NCBI GenBank assembly: GCA_009801085.1
Contig: VNWV01000007.1
Coordinates: forward strand, 2,418,001-2,482,000
Length of the DNA stretch: 64,000 bases
Reading direction: 5' to 3'
DNA from: Lasiodiplodia sp. COLG20
Lineage: Eukaryota; Ascomycota; Dothideomycetes; Botryosphaeriales; Botryosphaeriaceae
Below, piece by piece: positions 10,790 through 22,650 of this stretch. Each line of letters begins with the position of its first letter. Positions within the stretch are counted from its first letter, which is position 1. The notes under the pieces were generated by a model that did no database searches, was not told the origin of the DNA, and saw only the letters and a program-made list of their open reading frames with translations. The position numbers and the translations under genes were made by a program.

Positions 10790-13700
10790 TTGCGTTATAG
10801 ATTTCCTTTTCGACAACAATGATACACTTCCTTCTCGCGATCCCCGGCACCATCTACTCCACCGCTGTCGTCTAAGCCGATCCCACGGCCCAGATCCCCG
10901 CCACATAACAGCCAACATGAAACGCACAATGACGTGAACGATAGGCGGACGCTTTCCTTCTCCATCCCAGTTCGCCGTCACTCTGGTCAGCATCTCAGTG
11001 CATTGCATGACAGGCGTCCAGAACGCCAGCAAAACCAAGGCGGCCACTCGACGCCAGGTTTTCTGTGGTTCCCGGTAGTACGGCACCTGCGTTCTCAAAT
11101 AGCGCCTATACCTACCGAGAAGGCCAGACGCGGAAGTTCCTCGTATCAGTATGTCCTAGACAAGCGGCCATTGGACAGACAGACCCACATATATGGATAC
11201 ACTCACCCGGTACCGCTCGCTCGTGCATCTCAAAGGCGCGAAGCCAAACGCAGTCGCTACTAACGACTGTCAGCACATCCCCCCAGCCACGCGAGGACCG
11301 CGGGCCAGGGGTCTCGAAATAGCGGTGCCCTAACGTTAACCAACTTTCATCCTCGCTAGCAGGCGTCAACGGCGATCAGCAATTGCCTCTCGCTGACCCG
11401 CGTGGGTCCGGCCGCCCCCACACGGACTTTTTTGCTCCGGTCTCTCACCACCACCACCACTGCCCATCGATGATCATGTCGTGCTGCAGAATCGTCCCCG
11501 AATGGCACTGTCGTTATCTCCATCTCCGTCGTACGCGACGCCGCGCCCTTCCGACTCGACCACCTCGATGTACTGCTACTTCGTCAGCAGATAGGCATTT
11601 CCGCGGACTATTCGGAGGAGGCGAGCCCGGGCCTAAGGCGTGCTGCTGCTACGGTGCGGCCGCGGTGGATGAGAATGCAGCCGGCTCGCGATTGGGTGTG
11701 TTGAAAGGTGTTCATAGACGAGAACCCATTCCGGAACTCACTCCGGAATTACGCGAGAGCCTGGGTACCGCGCATCCCCACACAGAAGGTGGAAGACAGC
11801 ATGTTGGAGCGGTACGCGAAATACCAGATTCCCTCGGCCCGGCTTGTCGGAGATGGAGCGATTCATGTTCTTCGTGTTCGTGTTCTTTTTTGATCCTTCT
11901 TTTCTTTTTCTTTTCTTATTTACTTCTGTCTGGCTCGACTGGACCATAGTCCAGATGTGGCATAGACGCAAAATTAGGGCAGCTTCGGGAGTTGGTGACC
12001 TTGGTGGTGCAGAGAGTGACTGAATCCGGGTTCAACTGTTGATGGAGTTGCTGAACTCGAGTATCTTTAGCTTATAGGGGCACGAGATTAAATATTTAAA
12101 ATGTATGTACACATGCCGGCATTCTTTAAGGCCTCTTCGTCATTTCCGGTGAGGGAATTGTTCGCTATTTCACGCTCACCGATGCAGGTAGCGAAGGTAG
12201 TACCAACTCGGTCTCCGACTTGCGGCGGGGAAGGCTATACACTACGGGGAAATAAAACTCAAAAAAGGTGGGGAGTCAACATAAAATGTGCCGATTCACT
12301 GTCACAAGGAGGTTCTATTCAACCGCGACTACAGCCTCTCCGTTTCTACCAGTGACAACAATAATTGAATCCAAACACACTGAAAACGCGGACCAGGAAA
12401 CCAAAACCCGCCCTCTTCCTTCCGGAAACTCTCATCTCCGAGACTCACATCGACAACCCAACCCTATTTTCCCCTTCCGCAGATAGTAGATCCGACGCAT
12501 CCTCCCGCCCAGCAGCAGCAGGAACACAGCGCCCAATCAAGGGCCGCGGAGAAAGTTAAGACAATGCCATCTCTCAGTCTGTTCTGGGCCGCCCCCACCA
12601 AGAGTGGCGACAGCAGCACGCCGAGAGAATCTCGCTAAGAGCCGGAACGGTGATTCCCGCGGTGCCGTCCTTTCGGGACACGGATCAATCGAACCAGGCA
12701 GCTGCAGCGCACGAACGTCAATTACCCCGGCCAGCAGCTCGTACCACGTACAGCTACCCTGATCCACGGCAAGATGCCGGCCATTAACGCTACGTTTGCT
12801 AATGCATACAAGGGGTTGGATCTGAAGGGCGCGTGGGGCGATATTTGTTGTGGGTCGTGCTCGTTGTTGGTGTTGGTGTTGACGCAAGTCGCCCTTCCTC
12901 ATCTGCATTGGCAGCGTCAGTTTCGCTGCTGGCATTGCTATTTTTGCTGCTTTTAACACCACCGCAGCGACATAGCTGTAGCTCCGGAACTAGCTAGTGT
13001 ATGATGAACGATTACACGTATGTGCTAGTGGCGGCAGTCGAGATGAGCACGCCATTCTCACGGCCAGTGAAGCTGAAATGCACCGTTGCGAAGACGATGA
13101 TGTCAGATAGACGTAGGAAGCGGTCGCGAAGTACAGCAGCGTCGCCACTCTGGTGCCGGCAGTACCGGCTACTGTGCGTACGATCGCAGCGGCTCGGCGA
13201 GCTTGCGTGCCATGCTTTCTAAAAGCCGACAAGTCTGGCTGAGGAAGCGGAGACCGGAATGCTCGCTGCTTGTGTCGTAAATCTGGTCCTCGTTATCCCA
13301 AGGGCTGGCAAGAGCAGCATCGGTGTCCGAATTTGCGAGAGTCACGAGCGCGTAGAGGTACGCGGTGCAGAATAGCAAGTGACAATACCCATGGCGAAGC
13401 TGACTTGGAAATTGGCGAATATGCTCACGATTCCGGGACTGAATGCCTGGTGGGAAATCTTGAACAGAACCCTTCTCATTGGCCTGCCTGAACGGTTTAG
13501 GTTTAGTATATAAGGGAACCAGAAACTCTGATTTGTCAGACATGCGCGGTTACTTAGCATGTGTGGCTGCTAGGTCGGTGTCGAGCTGGCTCTCAATCTG
13601 ATCCGCTACAGTCCTTTTTGCAGATTCTCAGTTCGAATTTGAGCACGGCCAACTTGAATTTTACTTTTTCTTGCTTTTGGAATATGATACAACTGTAACT

Positions 13701-14200
13701 GTCGGCTAATACCTCTCAGGTGCGAAGGGCAGATGCCATGACCCTCTCACCATAACCCAAGCCGTGTCCCAACGCAAACCTACCACACCAATTTATGATA
13801 TAATAGTAACGACATGCTAAACAGTCGTAGTATCTGGGTTGTATCTATAGACTGTACTACAGTGGCTTTAGATGCACGCTACAAGATGTTGTCTTTGGCT
13901 AGGCCGTCGAAGACGCGGCTAAGGGCAATGTCTACGCTATAGCTCCAGACTGCTTAGGTCTCAGCCATTGAAAGAAAGAGTGTGGTGGATTTTACGATAC
14001 TCTAAAGCCCCATAAGCGTTTTCCGTGCCTGTAAGCGCGAGAAATGCTACACTTGCCGCTCTTGAAAGTGGCCAGAAGTACAACGAGGCCTTGGTCACCC
14101 ACAGCGCCAGGAGAGGGAGCTTCTCAAGTGCCACCACCCCGCACACGTTACTGATGCTCACAGATAAGGCATGCATCTTGTAGAAGGCAGCTTCGTCTCT
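10790..14200. other. Gene-poor region with scattered unassigned ORFs
   Basis: No gene could be modelled with confidence. On the minus strand, 10.9-11.4 kb can be spliced into a short Arg-rich, partly hydrophobic stretch (VAALVLLAFWTPVMQC). ORFs at 13169..13543 and 13961..14176 also have hydrophobic segments, but none matches a family I know. A fragment near 11638-11690 on + (ACCCYGAAAVDENAAG) resembles the start of the AflR C-domain at 8.9 kb only over a few residues. The stretch lies between the AflR-type gene and the NRPS relic and is probably debris. Confidence 0.4.
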
Positions 14201-15013
14201 TTTAGTGCGTCACGCTGTATCCGCACACAGTAACACTGTAGGCGAATATCGTCATAACGCTCGTCGCCGCCACTTTAGAGAACCAAAGATAGCAATACTT
14301 CCTCACCGCCGTCCGCCTTGCTGCAGCATCGATCTTCCCGTTGCTACCACTCAGATTGGATATTCCTTTGATTATGTTGTAAAGACCACCAAACAGCTGT
14401 CTTTGCGTACCCCGATGTCTACCCCACGCGCTTCTCCGGCTCCGTCTAAGCAAGCGCCTCAGCCTCCGCCTGTACCTACGCCACACGCCACCTCGCCAAC
14501 CTCTGAGCCTCTTGGCTTAGATCCTGCTCTTCTTCCCGCAGCACCGGTCCGGCCCGGTCCGCGCCCACCGCTACACCGGTACTGCAGTGGAGCGGAGAAT
14601 GCGTAACCGAGATGCAGCTACCGCTGCTTCAGGCCACCCTCAACAATCCCCGGCTCAACTTAATCTGTCGCTGCAGCACTTGGCCTACTCACGAATTGCC
14701 GCTAGGAAAGGCGGTACCGACCCGTGTCATTGCTTCGGGCCTCATCGTTCAGCTGGATGAATACCGCACCGGCCACGACGGCTCTAGCCACTGTCTCTCG
14801 TCCCGCAAACCCTCAGCGCCGATCTGCACAGGATTTAGGATCGTTTCACCTCCCAGGATAATGAGTACTGGTGTCGTCGATCGCCCGCACTGCTGTCCAG
14901 CACAGGGGATCTACATAACCTACAGGTGGTAAGTGTTCATCATGCAAGTACGACAGAGAATCGAAGCTGAGTTATAAGTAAGGTAGACACGTGCCCTCTG
15001 ACTTCCTTGACAT
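14201..15013. other. Possible upstream part of the NRPS relic, not resolved
   Basis: The plus strand holds a Pro-rich stretch (APQPPPVPTPHATSPTSE) near 14440-14510. Close to 14870-14930, just before the recognisable adenylation motif, is GVVDRPHCCPAQGIYITY. Frames are interrupted by stops and no domain is certain. Confidence 0.3.
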
Positions 15014-16040
15014 GTGGGCTCAATCGTGACGCTCTACAATATGTATGGACTGACGGAGGGTAATGTCGAAGCAACCATCACTCGCCTCCGACCCGGAGAG
15101 CTGGTAACGATATGCAACCCAGATCCTAGTAGCCGCATACATATTGTGGAAATAGCGCACCCTGATGTCACTGCGGTCCATCGGAAAGATATACCTGGGC
15201 GGTGTGTAAATTAAACCCGCCTACATGGGACTGGGTGCGGAAAGCAAGGCCCGCTTCCCCCCGGAGAGCATGTGCCGAGGTCTCAACGAGTAGATGTACG
15301 ACACAGGCGGCCACAGCTACTAGGATGCGAAAGGCAAGGTTGTTTTTCTTCGGGTGCAATGATCGCCATATGGAGCTATGCGGGCTCCGCATCCACCTTA
15401 AGGATATCGAAGCCCGCATGCCGTCATGCCGGCGTTGGGGGCGTTGGTAGCGGGCCGAGCCGCCGGGCCGGTCCGATAGCAGGCACCAATCGCCGGCCCG
15501 ACCGAGCGTCGGGTTGCGGCGGCGTGGCGAAAGGCCAGGACACGACGATCAAACTGGACGGTGACTCGAGCTTCAATAAGCTGGACGGGCAATTGCTGGT
15601 GCAGCTAAGGCTGGCTAATACGCTAAATGCAATTTTTCGCTGTCGCATTCCGGATTGTACGGTTAACGAGGCAGGAACACTGCACCAGCTGGCGCAGGCC
15701 ATCTACGCGCTTGGAGCCTTGAGCAGCATTCAGAATGTCGATGAACAGCCGCTAGGCAAGCACTGCCTGTAGTCCATTGAGTATGGGTGGGCAGCTACAT
15801 AAGCACTAGATGCCTGTTCCTCGACGTTCAAAGTCAGCGTCCTACACACCTTTGCCCTAGGCAATGTCGATACCCGCCGCCTGGCCAAGGCCTGGAATTT
15901 CACGCTGGCCGCCCACCGTATCTTACAGAGCCGCTAAGCTGCTAGCCGCAATAGACGAATGACAGTGCAAGCTGACCGCAACCGTCCGTCTCGCGTGCAT
16001 CTTTCCAGCCGCGATGACAAAGATCGTCGTGTAGGCGAAG
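15014..16040 (+). pseudogene. Decayed non-ribosomal peptide synthetase, A-T-C portion
   Basis: Pieces of one NRPS module occur in the expected order but in shifting frames. At 15014-15150 is the end of an adenylation domain with the A5 motif (YNMYGLTEGNVEATITRL, normally NxYGPTE) and RPGELVTICNP. At 15340-15420 is the A8-like motif (CNDRHMELCGLRIHLKDIEA). At 15560-15700 is a thiolation domain (DSSFNKLDGQLLVQLRL ... EAGTLHQLAQAI), in which the GGxS core is now DGQL, so the phosphopantetheine serine is gone. At 15825-15936 is the start of a condensation domain (NVDTRRLAKAWNFTLAAHRI) ending in a stop. Intact NRPSs assemble peptides on multidomain enzymes of thousands of residues; this one cannot be functional. 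Confidence 0.75.
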
Positions 16041-17341
16041 CTTGTATAAATCCAAGCAGGTAGTCTGCCTCGACAGCAACGGTCAAGTATAAGGGGCTTT
16101 TGTGAGGGTACCGAAGGAAAACCTTGTATCACGATGCGTCGGTAACCGACTGTTCCGTTTCGTCTCCCTGATATCCCGAATCGGAAAGGCGTAAGAGGAG
16201 GAAAGTCCCCGGTAAGTCTCCGTGCAGCCCCTCGGCCCGTTCCGTGCTTTTCTGTGTATGTCCATCTGCTCTTACTATCAATGCCGTTACTGCGAATCGA
16301 CACCAGTCTTTTCTTGCCTACACTGCATCTCTACTTGCCTTGCCATTATGGTTGGAGCCTCTGCTCCTATAAGGGGCGCTGCAAATGGCCACTTCTTCAA
16401 TCGCCGCAAAATTCCAATCGCTCTCGGTCATTCATGCTTTGTTTGGCAGTGCCCATATAATTCCTGCACACGAGGATCAGTCTGATTGCACACGAGAGTA
16501 AGTCAGAGCGTAGATTGTCCGCAAAGTTCCAAATTCCATAATTCATAATCCGGATTTGCGACGGTCCACTAATAGATGTGGATGTGCATCGAGATGTCAA
16601 TCGTCTGCCTAAAAATGTAATGCTACGGTCCACATGCTGCATAGAAATAAACTATTTAACTTTAATTGCCTATTCCAGTCCTTGCGCAGCGGGTTCGACC
16701 ACATGATCACGAAAGTCTAATAGGAGAGTTCGCATGCCCATAGGGATTGTGGTGTTGAGTTGGAACGCTTTCCTCTGTACCTGTTCTGGTCAGAGACGGT
16801 CGCCGCTACTTGCGGCATTTTCCCCAGCTGGTGAGTTCTTCTTTCACGCGAGTGAATAGTGCGTTGGTTGACAGCGTATACACTCCCCCGCAATCGGACT
16901 GATTAGCCAGGACATCAATGGCTATCGACGCTTCCAGCCAGTGTGAGCGGGGCAGCTGAGGGGGCTGGATCTTCCAATACCATGACCATGGCTCTGCAAG
17001 TCGATATTTGATGGTACGGGAATGGGAGCGGATATATAAGCTTCCCTGCGTAGAGCATTGATGGAAGTCTTCAATAGGGTTAGCGTATGTATCCCTTCAC
17101 TCGTGCGATGCTACGAAAGGGCTGAGGGGCACATAATTGGCTGCAAACAGACCACCAGAGGGTAATATGACGCTCACAGCATTTTATTTGTAAAACTACC
17201 ACTTTTCGGTTCTATTTGTGCCAAGCCTTTATCTTATATTTAGGAAAGAGGTTCGCCTATCCCCCAGCCCTTTCTCGCTTTTCTTCACTTTATTCCGTCA
17301 TCCAATACGTCTCCATAGTACTATTGTCACATTCGATCAAT
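16041..17341. other. Intergenic; right end is a promoter
   Basis: Beyond the condensation-domain debris no coding signal is seen. The last ~310 bp should be promoter and leader of the GPI-protein gene. Confidence 0.5.
17033..17040 (+). promoter_or_regulatory. Candidate TATA box of the GPI-protein gene
   Basis: TATATAAG lies about 300 bp before the ATG at 17342. That would imply a long leader or a 5' UTR intron, so the assignment is tentative. Confidence 0.35.
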
Positions 17342-18321
17342 ATGCATTCGTTATGCCTCGCTATTGTTCTTTTCTCCCAACTACTGCCCACCCATGCGCA
17401 GAGTTTTTCTTTTCAGGATCTGCCTTCAGGGATCTGGCGCGATACCGGTGATGATGACGGCAGGAAGAACGGCGATGCGAGTGTGACGCCCTCAATTCCC
17501 AGCACTGAGCAAGTTCGTGCTTCGTCCTCTATGGCACCTTCCACTCGCTACTCGAATAGCATGAACACGCGTACCTCCACGCCAGCCATCACAGTACTGC
17601 CGTCTGCTACACTCGCCCTATTCCTGAATGGGCCGTCAACAGCCTGGGATGTAGGGAGCAATATCGCCGAGGAAGTATACTCTCTTTCTCAGAGCGCCAA
17701 CAGCAACTCGGAATACTCTGTTGATGAGACGGCAACGCCCGACTCGGACATCGACACCACTGCCGCCGGCTACAGCGCATGCATCTCCGCAGTAACGACC
17801 TTTGCAGACTGCATCGACGCCAGTAGCAGCGCGTTTGTCACGGGCGGCGCCGACTACGCGTGGACATGTCTATGCAACGACTGGGACACCAGCGCGCGGA
17901 CCTACTCATGGGTCGGACCGGCCTTCGACAGGCCCTACGGATCATGTATCGACTATTTGTCAAGCCAATCATACGAGGACTGGACTTCCTTTACACCAAT
18001 GAACGGCTTCTGTGCGAAGGTCTCTGCATCTAAATTTGTGGCCCGAGGGACGTCAGGCCCTATGACCCCCGCGGACCCGCCGGCCACAACGACGCCATCG
18101 GCCCCAATGACTCCAACGCCTCCGTCGACCCCTTCAGACGACCCGCCTAATGGCACTCCCAAGAATAATGTATTCCTTGGTTCTGGAAATAAGTTCTCAG
18201 AGGGAAAGCTCAGTGTAAGTCAAAGTCAAGAAATGCCGAATTGAATCCATCAGTTAACAAGGCATAGGTTTGGATCGTGGTTTTGACCGCTTTGGGCACT
18301 CTATATCTCAGTGTGATCTAG
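17342..18321 (+). CDS. GPI-anchored Cys-rich cell-surface protein
   Basis: Exons 17342..18214 and 18268..18321 (53-nt intron, GTAAGT...ATAG) give 308 aa. The ATG at 17342 opens a signal peptide (MHSLCLAIVLFSQLLPTHAQ). A Ser/Thr-rich stretch follows, then a cysteine module at about residues 140-230: ACISAVTTFADC, TCLCNDW, GSCIDYLSSQSY and MNGFCAKV. This C...C...CxC...C...C pattern is common in small fungal wall proteins. A Pro/Thr-rich stalk follows. The short last exon encodes a hydrophobic tail (VWIVVLTALGTLYLSVI) typical of a GPI-attachment signal. Without the splice the protein would end in a polar tail, so the intron decides anchoring. The role is presumably structural or in adhesion; no enzyme domain is seen. 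Confidence 0.85.
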
Positions 18322-18811
18322 GGAGTTCGCCTAGGGTGGGTGGCTTGCAATACCAGAGCTCAATTCAGCATAGGGATGGCACCAGAAAAAGCCAGGGCTT
18401 GGAAAGAAGTGAGACAGCTATTGTTCTACAAATCAGGTGGTCATCAAATCTGTCTCTTTTCATTGTCGAATAAATACATGACCCTCGGCGCACTACATAG
18501 TTGCCATGTTTTTCTTGACCGTACTAGAATCATTCCGATACTAGCTGTTATTAGAGGAAAAGTAATTTATAATTCCGTAATGAACAATTGGAGATATTTG
18601 ACCAGCTGCAGTCCGTCAGGATTGATAGTATTTTGATTATGGCTACCCGAGTATAAAATGAAAGGTGACTCTAAGGAATTAAACTTGATTTTAATTGATC
18701 ATCTGGGCATTCCTACGGAGCTTCTTCGCACGTAAATAACATTCATCGAGTAAGGAACTGTCTTTTTGTAATAGAAATCTTTGATAATACTTCTATTTCA
18801 GTGCGTTTGAG
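18322..18811. other. AT-rich spacer between convergent genes
   Basis: It should hold the two 3' ends. No coding signal. Confidence 0.6.
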
Positions 18812-20544
18812 CTACATTTGTTGCTCTAGGACTAATACCCAGTCCGTATGTTTCTTATCTGTTGGAGGAACAAATTCTGTTATTGGTTTTGGCGTAGCTT
18901 CACAAGCCACAAACTCGAAGCTGGAGTAACTCCCATCTAATGGATTGTACCAGCTGGCGCTGACGTTGCATCCTGCCAGCATTCCTGTGTCAATAGACAT
19001 GCTCATTCCCGATGGAGTGTAGACCATAATCCAGCTTCCGGCGGCGTCGCTCGTAGCCGTCACTCGTTTATCATCTGTGCCTTCAGGGATTCAGCGAGGT
19101 ACTTAAATCATGGACAGTAGAAACTCATACCTGCGTCACCAATTATTAGGTTCTGCGCTGGAACTCTTTGGAAATATCTTCCATTCCCACGATCTTCGAT
19201 GGCCTTCTTGATGTACTGCATTTGAACAGACCCAGGAAGATGAATATCTTCAGCCCATGATCTCGCAGGACCACTCCCAGCGGGCTCGAATAATTCTGGG
19301 ATGTACATTTGCATCACGTTATCCGCCCCGTACGTGATACCGGCAGCACCGGAGAACGCCTGTTCATGCGGTAAGACGTAGATCTTCAAAGGTAGTGCAG
19401 GAACTTACTGCCTGCCAGCTTCCGATGCGTACATCGGTTGCATTCCAGTATGCATTTATGCTTTTGCCGTTGTTGTATCTAAAGCCGGTGTGATGTTAGT
19501 GAAGTCGTGTCATTCAGCTGCATTCCTCTGGTGTAACGCACCGAGCCTCATAATGGGCTTCGTTATCCAGCACCGGCCGCGTTCTTCCATTTGATGTTCC
19601 CCCAGCAGCATACATCAGCTCCACCGGCTCCCATCCTCTTCGCGCATTCCACCATGGTATCGGAGGATTGGGTGGATAGTCTGCATGTCCTGACTGACTG
19701 GTGTCGAAGGTCAGCCACTCGCGATCACCAAGGAAAGCGCTGGCAAGAGCAATCGGACCTCCGGTAAACCATTGATTCGTAGGATGAATGGTCATCAGTG
19801 GCTTCCAAGTTGCAGAGGATATTGCTGAACGTTCTCCTGCAGTGATTCCTTCTGCTAGGGCATCGTACACGTCACTCCAGTCTACGTGGTCGTAGGTCGG
19901 TGGAACGCCTCCGGTTGCATAGTCGGCCTTCACGGCGGTCTTGTTCATCCACCATGGGTTGGTATCCGCTACCAGAAGCTTGGGAAGATACGGGTAACGC
20001 TGACCGATGAAGTACCCGAACGGCTCCGCTGTGGTGATGTTGATGACAGAACCGGCATTTGCTAACATTTTGTCAACACAGAACATCTTGCCCTCGATGA
20101 TAAGGCACACTGACTGTCTGAATGTACATATTTGCCCCATGCAGGGACGAGCGCAATGCGAATCCCCTTGCTCCAGGCAAGCTCGACTATGGAATCGATG
20201 TACGCCCAGTATGGCTCATTGGGTTTCGTAACATCGTAATCGATAAAAGTCAGGTCGCCATTGCGATTCGGATCCTCAATGCCAATCTGCGTAAAACCGA
20301 CCGCAAGGACTACGTTGAAGCCTTTTGATGCTCGATCGGAGAGATATACTTCGCATTCGCTGTAATTGAGCCTATGGAAAAGGAGCCATGCGGTGTCGGC
20401 TTGCCAGAAAAAAGGTGATCCGTCGGCTTGTTGAAAGAAATGCCCATCTTCTGATGGCAGAATCGCATACTCCGGTGGCACCTTCCAGGAAGCCGCAATG
20501 GGCAAGAACGACAATACGGACCATAGCAGAGCAGTAAGCATCAT
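18812..20544 (-). CDS. Secreted DUF4038 glycosidase, GH140/apiosidase-like
   Basis: Five exons (20544..20115, 20061..19542, 19478..19409, 19359..19131, 19074..18812) join in frame to 503 aa; all introns are 49-63 nt with GT-AG ends. The protein opens with a signal peptide (MMLTALLWSVLSFLPIAAS). The N-terminal barrel shows the DUF4038 signature: PSEDGHFFQQADGSPFFWQA near residue 30, then FNVVLAVGFTQIG and IRIALVPAWGKYV. The middle has PVLDNEAHYEARYNNG and FSGAAGITYGADNV, with likely catalytic acidic residues. The last ~100 residues (DAAGSWIMVYTPSGMSM ... SASWYNPLDGS) match the putative collagen-binding-like C-terminal beta domain. Characterised relatives in GH140 release apiose from rhamnogalacturonan II, which would fit the pectinase genes nearby. 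The exact substrate is inferred. Confidence 0.88.
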
Positions 20545-21641
20545 AGCATCTAGGATGTGCCCTTTCTTGAAAGATCAGAGCGAATCCTGTGCCTATCTCA
20601 GCTGTTGCTTAATGAATAGCAGAGATTTCAACGATTTGGGTTGGCATGTACAAGGAAGTTAATGTTTGATTCGAACAGCTATCCAGGTTGTTTTGTGGGG
20701 CGCGCGGGGTAATCGCATCGGTTGGTTGTGCTATCAGCCTTAATCCGGAAAAACCGCGTCTGTATTCTCATTGGAGGGAATTCTTAACAGGATCTTGCCG
20801 AGGTATCGCATGAGTAAGATATTCTGAGTATTCAATTCAGTAACGGCTGGGACATGGCCTCCTACGCCCTTTACGGCATGAAACAGCAGTGTGACCTGTA
20901 TGCAAAGTGTAATATGTTCAAGCAATTGTCTTGATATAATAAATGGATATGCAGTCTCGATATGTCTCTTACACTTCTATGAAAAAAATGTAACGTTTTG
21001 TCGAGTCAGCTGGTTGTCTCTACTGCCACCAACATTTTCATCCTCTTTATCTTGACATTTCTCACCAGTAGAGTTAGTCAGACTTCCAGCTACTCTTTCT
21101 TCTCCCTGTGGAATTTTCAAGCCGCTTGTAGCTTTAGACAGCTTCGTTGCCAGTTCATGCTCCATATCATTTTCTACGCTTTCTTTTCCAAGCTCCTCCT
21201 GCAATGCATAGCCCAGATCAAGCAAAGCTCGATATAAACCATCCCGCAGTCTCGATTCCCCCACGACTCACCTTCGCACAGGTCCCACATTGTGGCATTG
21301 TGCTTCTTAAGTGTCCGAAGATTATCCTCGGCCGACAACATGCCAAGCTTCTCTTGGCAGCAACTTGCCCGTGCCCGCATTTCTCATTCTAGTAACTCTA
21401 CGTCAGGCCCTGCATGGTAACCAGACGACGGCTAATTATCAGCTACTCAAGTCCAGCCTTTTAGATTATGTACCACGCTGGTCAATCTGCCCTTGGCTTC
21501 AACACTACTACCCATTTAGAGGTAAGGGAGAATGATTCTTTGAGTCATTCAAATCTACTTAAGTCAGCTGTGACCCTACCCGTTGTCTTAATCATGGAAA
21601 CTAATTTCAGGCATCACCAGAACTTGACAACCTTCGCTATA
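20545..21641. other. Intergenic, divergent promoters
   Basis: Lies between the GH140-like gene (-) and the propeller gene (+). Short ORFs are present but none looks coding. An upstream in-frame ATG at 21594 belongs to the propeller reading frame. Confidence 0.5.
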
Positions 21642-22628
21642 ATGGTGTTCCCTATCTTAATCCTCTCTCTTCTCACAACGCTTTGTGGCTTCCCAGCCGC
21701 TACATACGCCACCGGAAATGAAAACACCGCCTCGTCCACGTCTCCCACGTCCCTCGTCTATCAATTCCCCAACGGAACCTGGGTCGAGAACATCGCCGTT
21801 CGCTCCAACGGCCGGCTCCTCGTTAGCCTCGTCAACGTCCCAGAGCTGTGGGAAATCGATCCCTTCACCACGCCCTCGGCAACCGCAACCTTCCTCCACC
21901 GCTTCAACGGCTCACGCCAGGCGACCGGGCTCGCCGAAATCGCACCCGACGTCTTCGCCGCGAGCTCCGACAGCACCATCTACCGGGTCGACCTCAACAC
22001 CTCCCCGCCCAACATCACGCAGCTGGTCCGGATCCAGGACACGACGCTCAACGGGATGGTATACCTGCCGTCGGCGCAACGCATCCTCTCGTCTGACTCC
22101 AGCGGCGGCGTGATCTGGAGCGTCGACCTGGCGGCCCCCAACGTGACCAACGCGTACGGCATCGCGCTGTGGGACGAGACCATGTTCCCGGTGCCGGGGG
22201 CACGCCGCAGCCTCGTCGGCGTCAACGGCATCCGCTACGACGCCACTACTGCGCACGTGCACTACGTTAATCTCCCGAAGCTGCTGTATTGCCGCGTCGC
22301 CGTCGACCCGGCCACCGCGCGCGCGACGGGGCCCTACGAGGTGCTCGCGCGCGGCGTCATGGCCGACGACTTCGCGCTCGCGCCGGACGGCACCGCGTTC
22401 CTGGCCGGCTTGGATCGGAACGTTGTGTATCGGTTGGGGCAGGACGGCGTGCCGAAGGTCGTCGCTGGACACCTGAATAGCTCGGAGTTGGCGGGCGCGA
22501 CGAGCGTGGCGTTTGGGCGGACGGAGGCGGATCGCGATGTGCTGTATGTGACAACGGGCGGGGCTGTGCCGGCGCCGGTAAACGGGACGTATATCGAGGG
22601 TGGGAAGGTTGTGGCAGTGAGGGTGTAA
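21642..22628 (+). CDS. Secreted SMP-30/NHL-like beta-propeller protein
   Basis: Single-exon reading frame. The ATG at 21642 was preferred because it starts a clean signal peptide (MVFPILILSLLTTLCGFPAA), giving 328 aa; an in-frame ATG at 21594 would add 16 residues. The mature protein has repeated propeller-like strands such as WVENIAVRSNGRLLVSLVN, ATGLAEIAPDVFAASS, LNGMVYLPSAQRILSSDS, VGVNGIRYDATTAHVHYVN and ADDFALAPDGTAFLAGLD, as in the six-bladed SMP-30/gluconolactonase superfamily. Several N-glycosylation sequons support secretion. No substrate can be assigned; relatives occur both as lactonases and as accessory proteins in metabolite clusters. The gene is GC-rich and ends 22 bp before the converging aldehyde dehydrogenase gene. 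Confidence 0.8.
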   Translation: MVFPILILSLLTTLCGFPAATYATGNENTASSTSPTSLVYQFPNGTWVENIAVRSNGRLLVSLVNVPELWEIDPFTTPSATATFLHRFNGSRQATGLAEIAPDVFAASSDSTIYRVDLNTSPPNITQLVRIQDTTLNGMVYLPSAQRILSSDSSGGVIWSVDLAAPNVTNAYGIALWDETMFPVPGARRSLVGVNGIRYDATTAHVHYVNLPKLLYCRVAVDPATARATGPYEVLARGVMADDFALAPDGTAFLAGLDRNVVYRLGQDGVPKVVAGHLNSSELAGATSVAFGRTEADRDVLYVTTGGAVPAPVNGTYIEGGKVVAVRV

Positions 22629-22650
22629 GCATAGACTGTCCCCAGTAATG

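Noticed and set aside
11383..11949. Possible third AflR-like fragment (ACCCYGAAAVDENAAG)
   Set aside because: Similarity covers only about ten residues; the rest of the ORF is unrelated and ends in a low-complexity tail.
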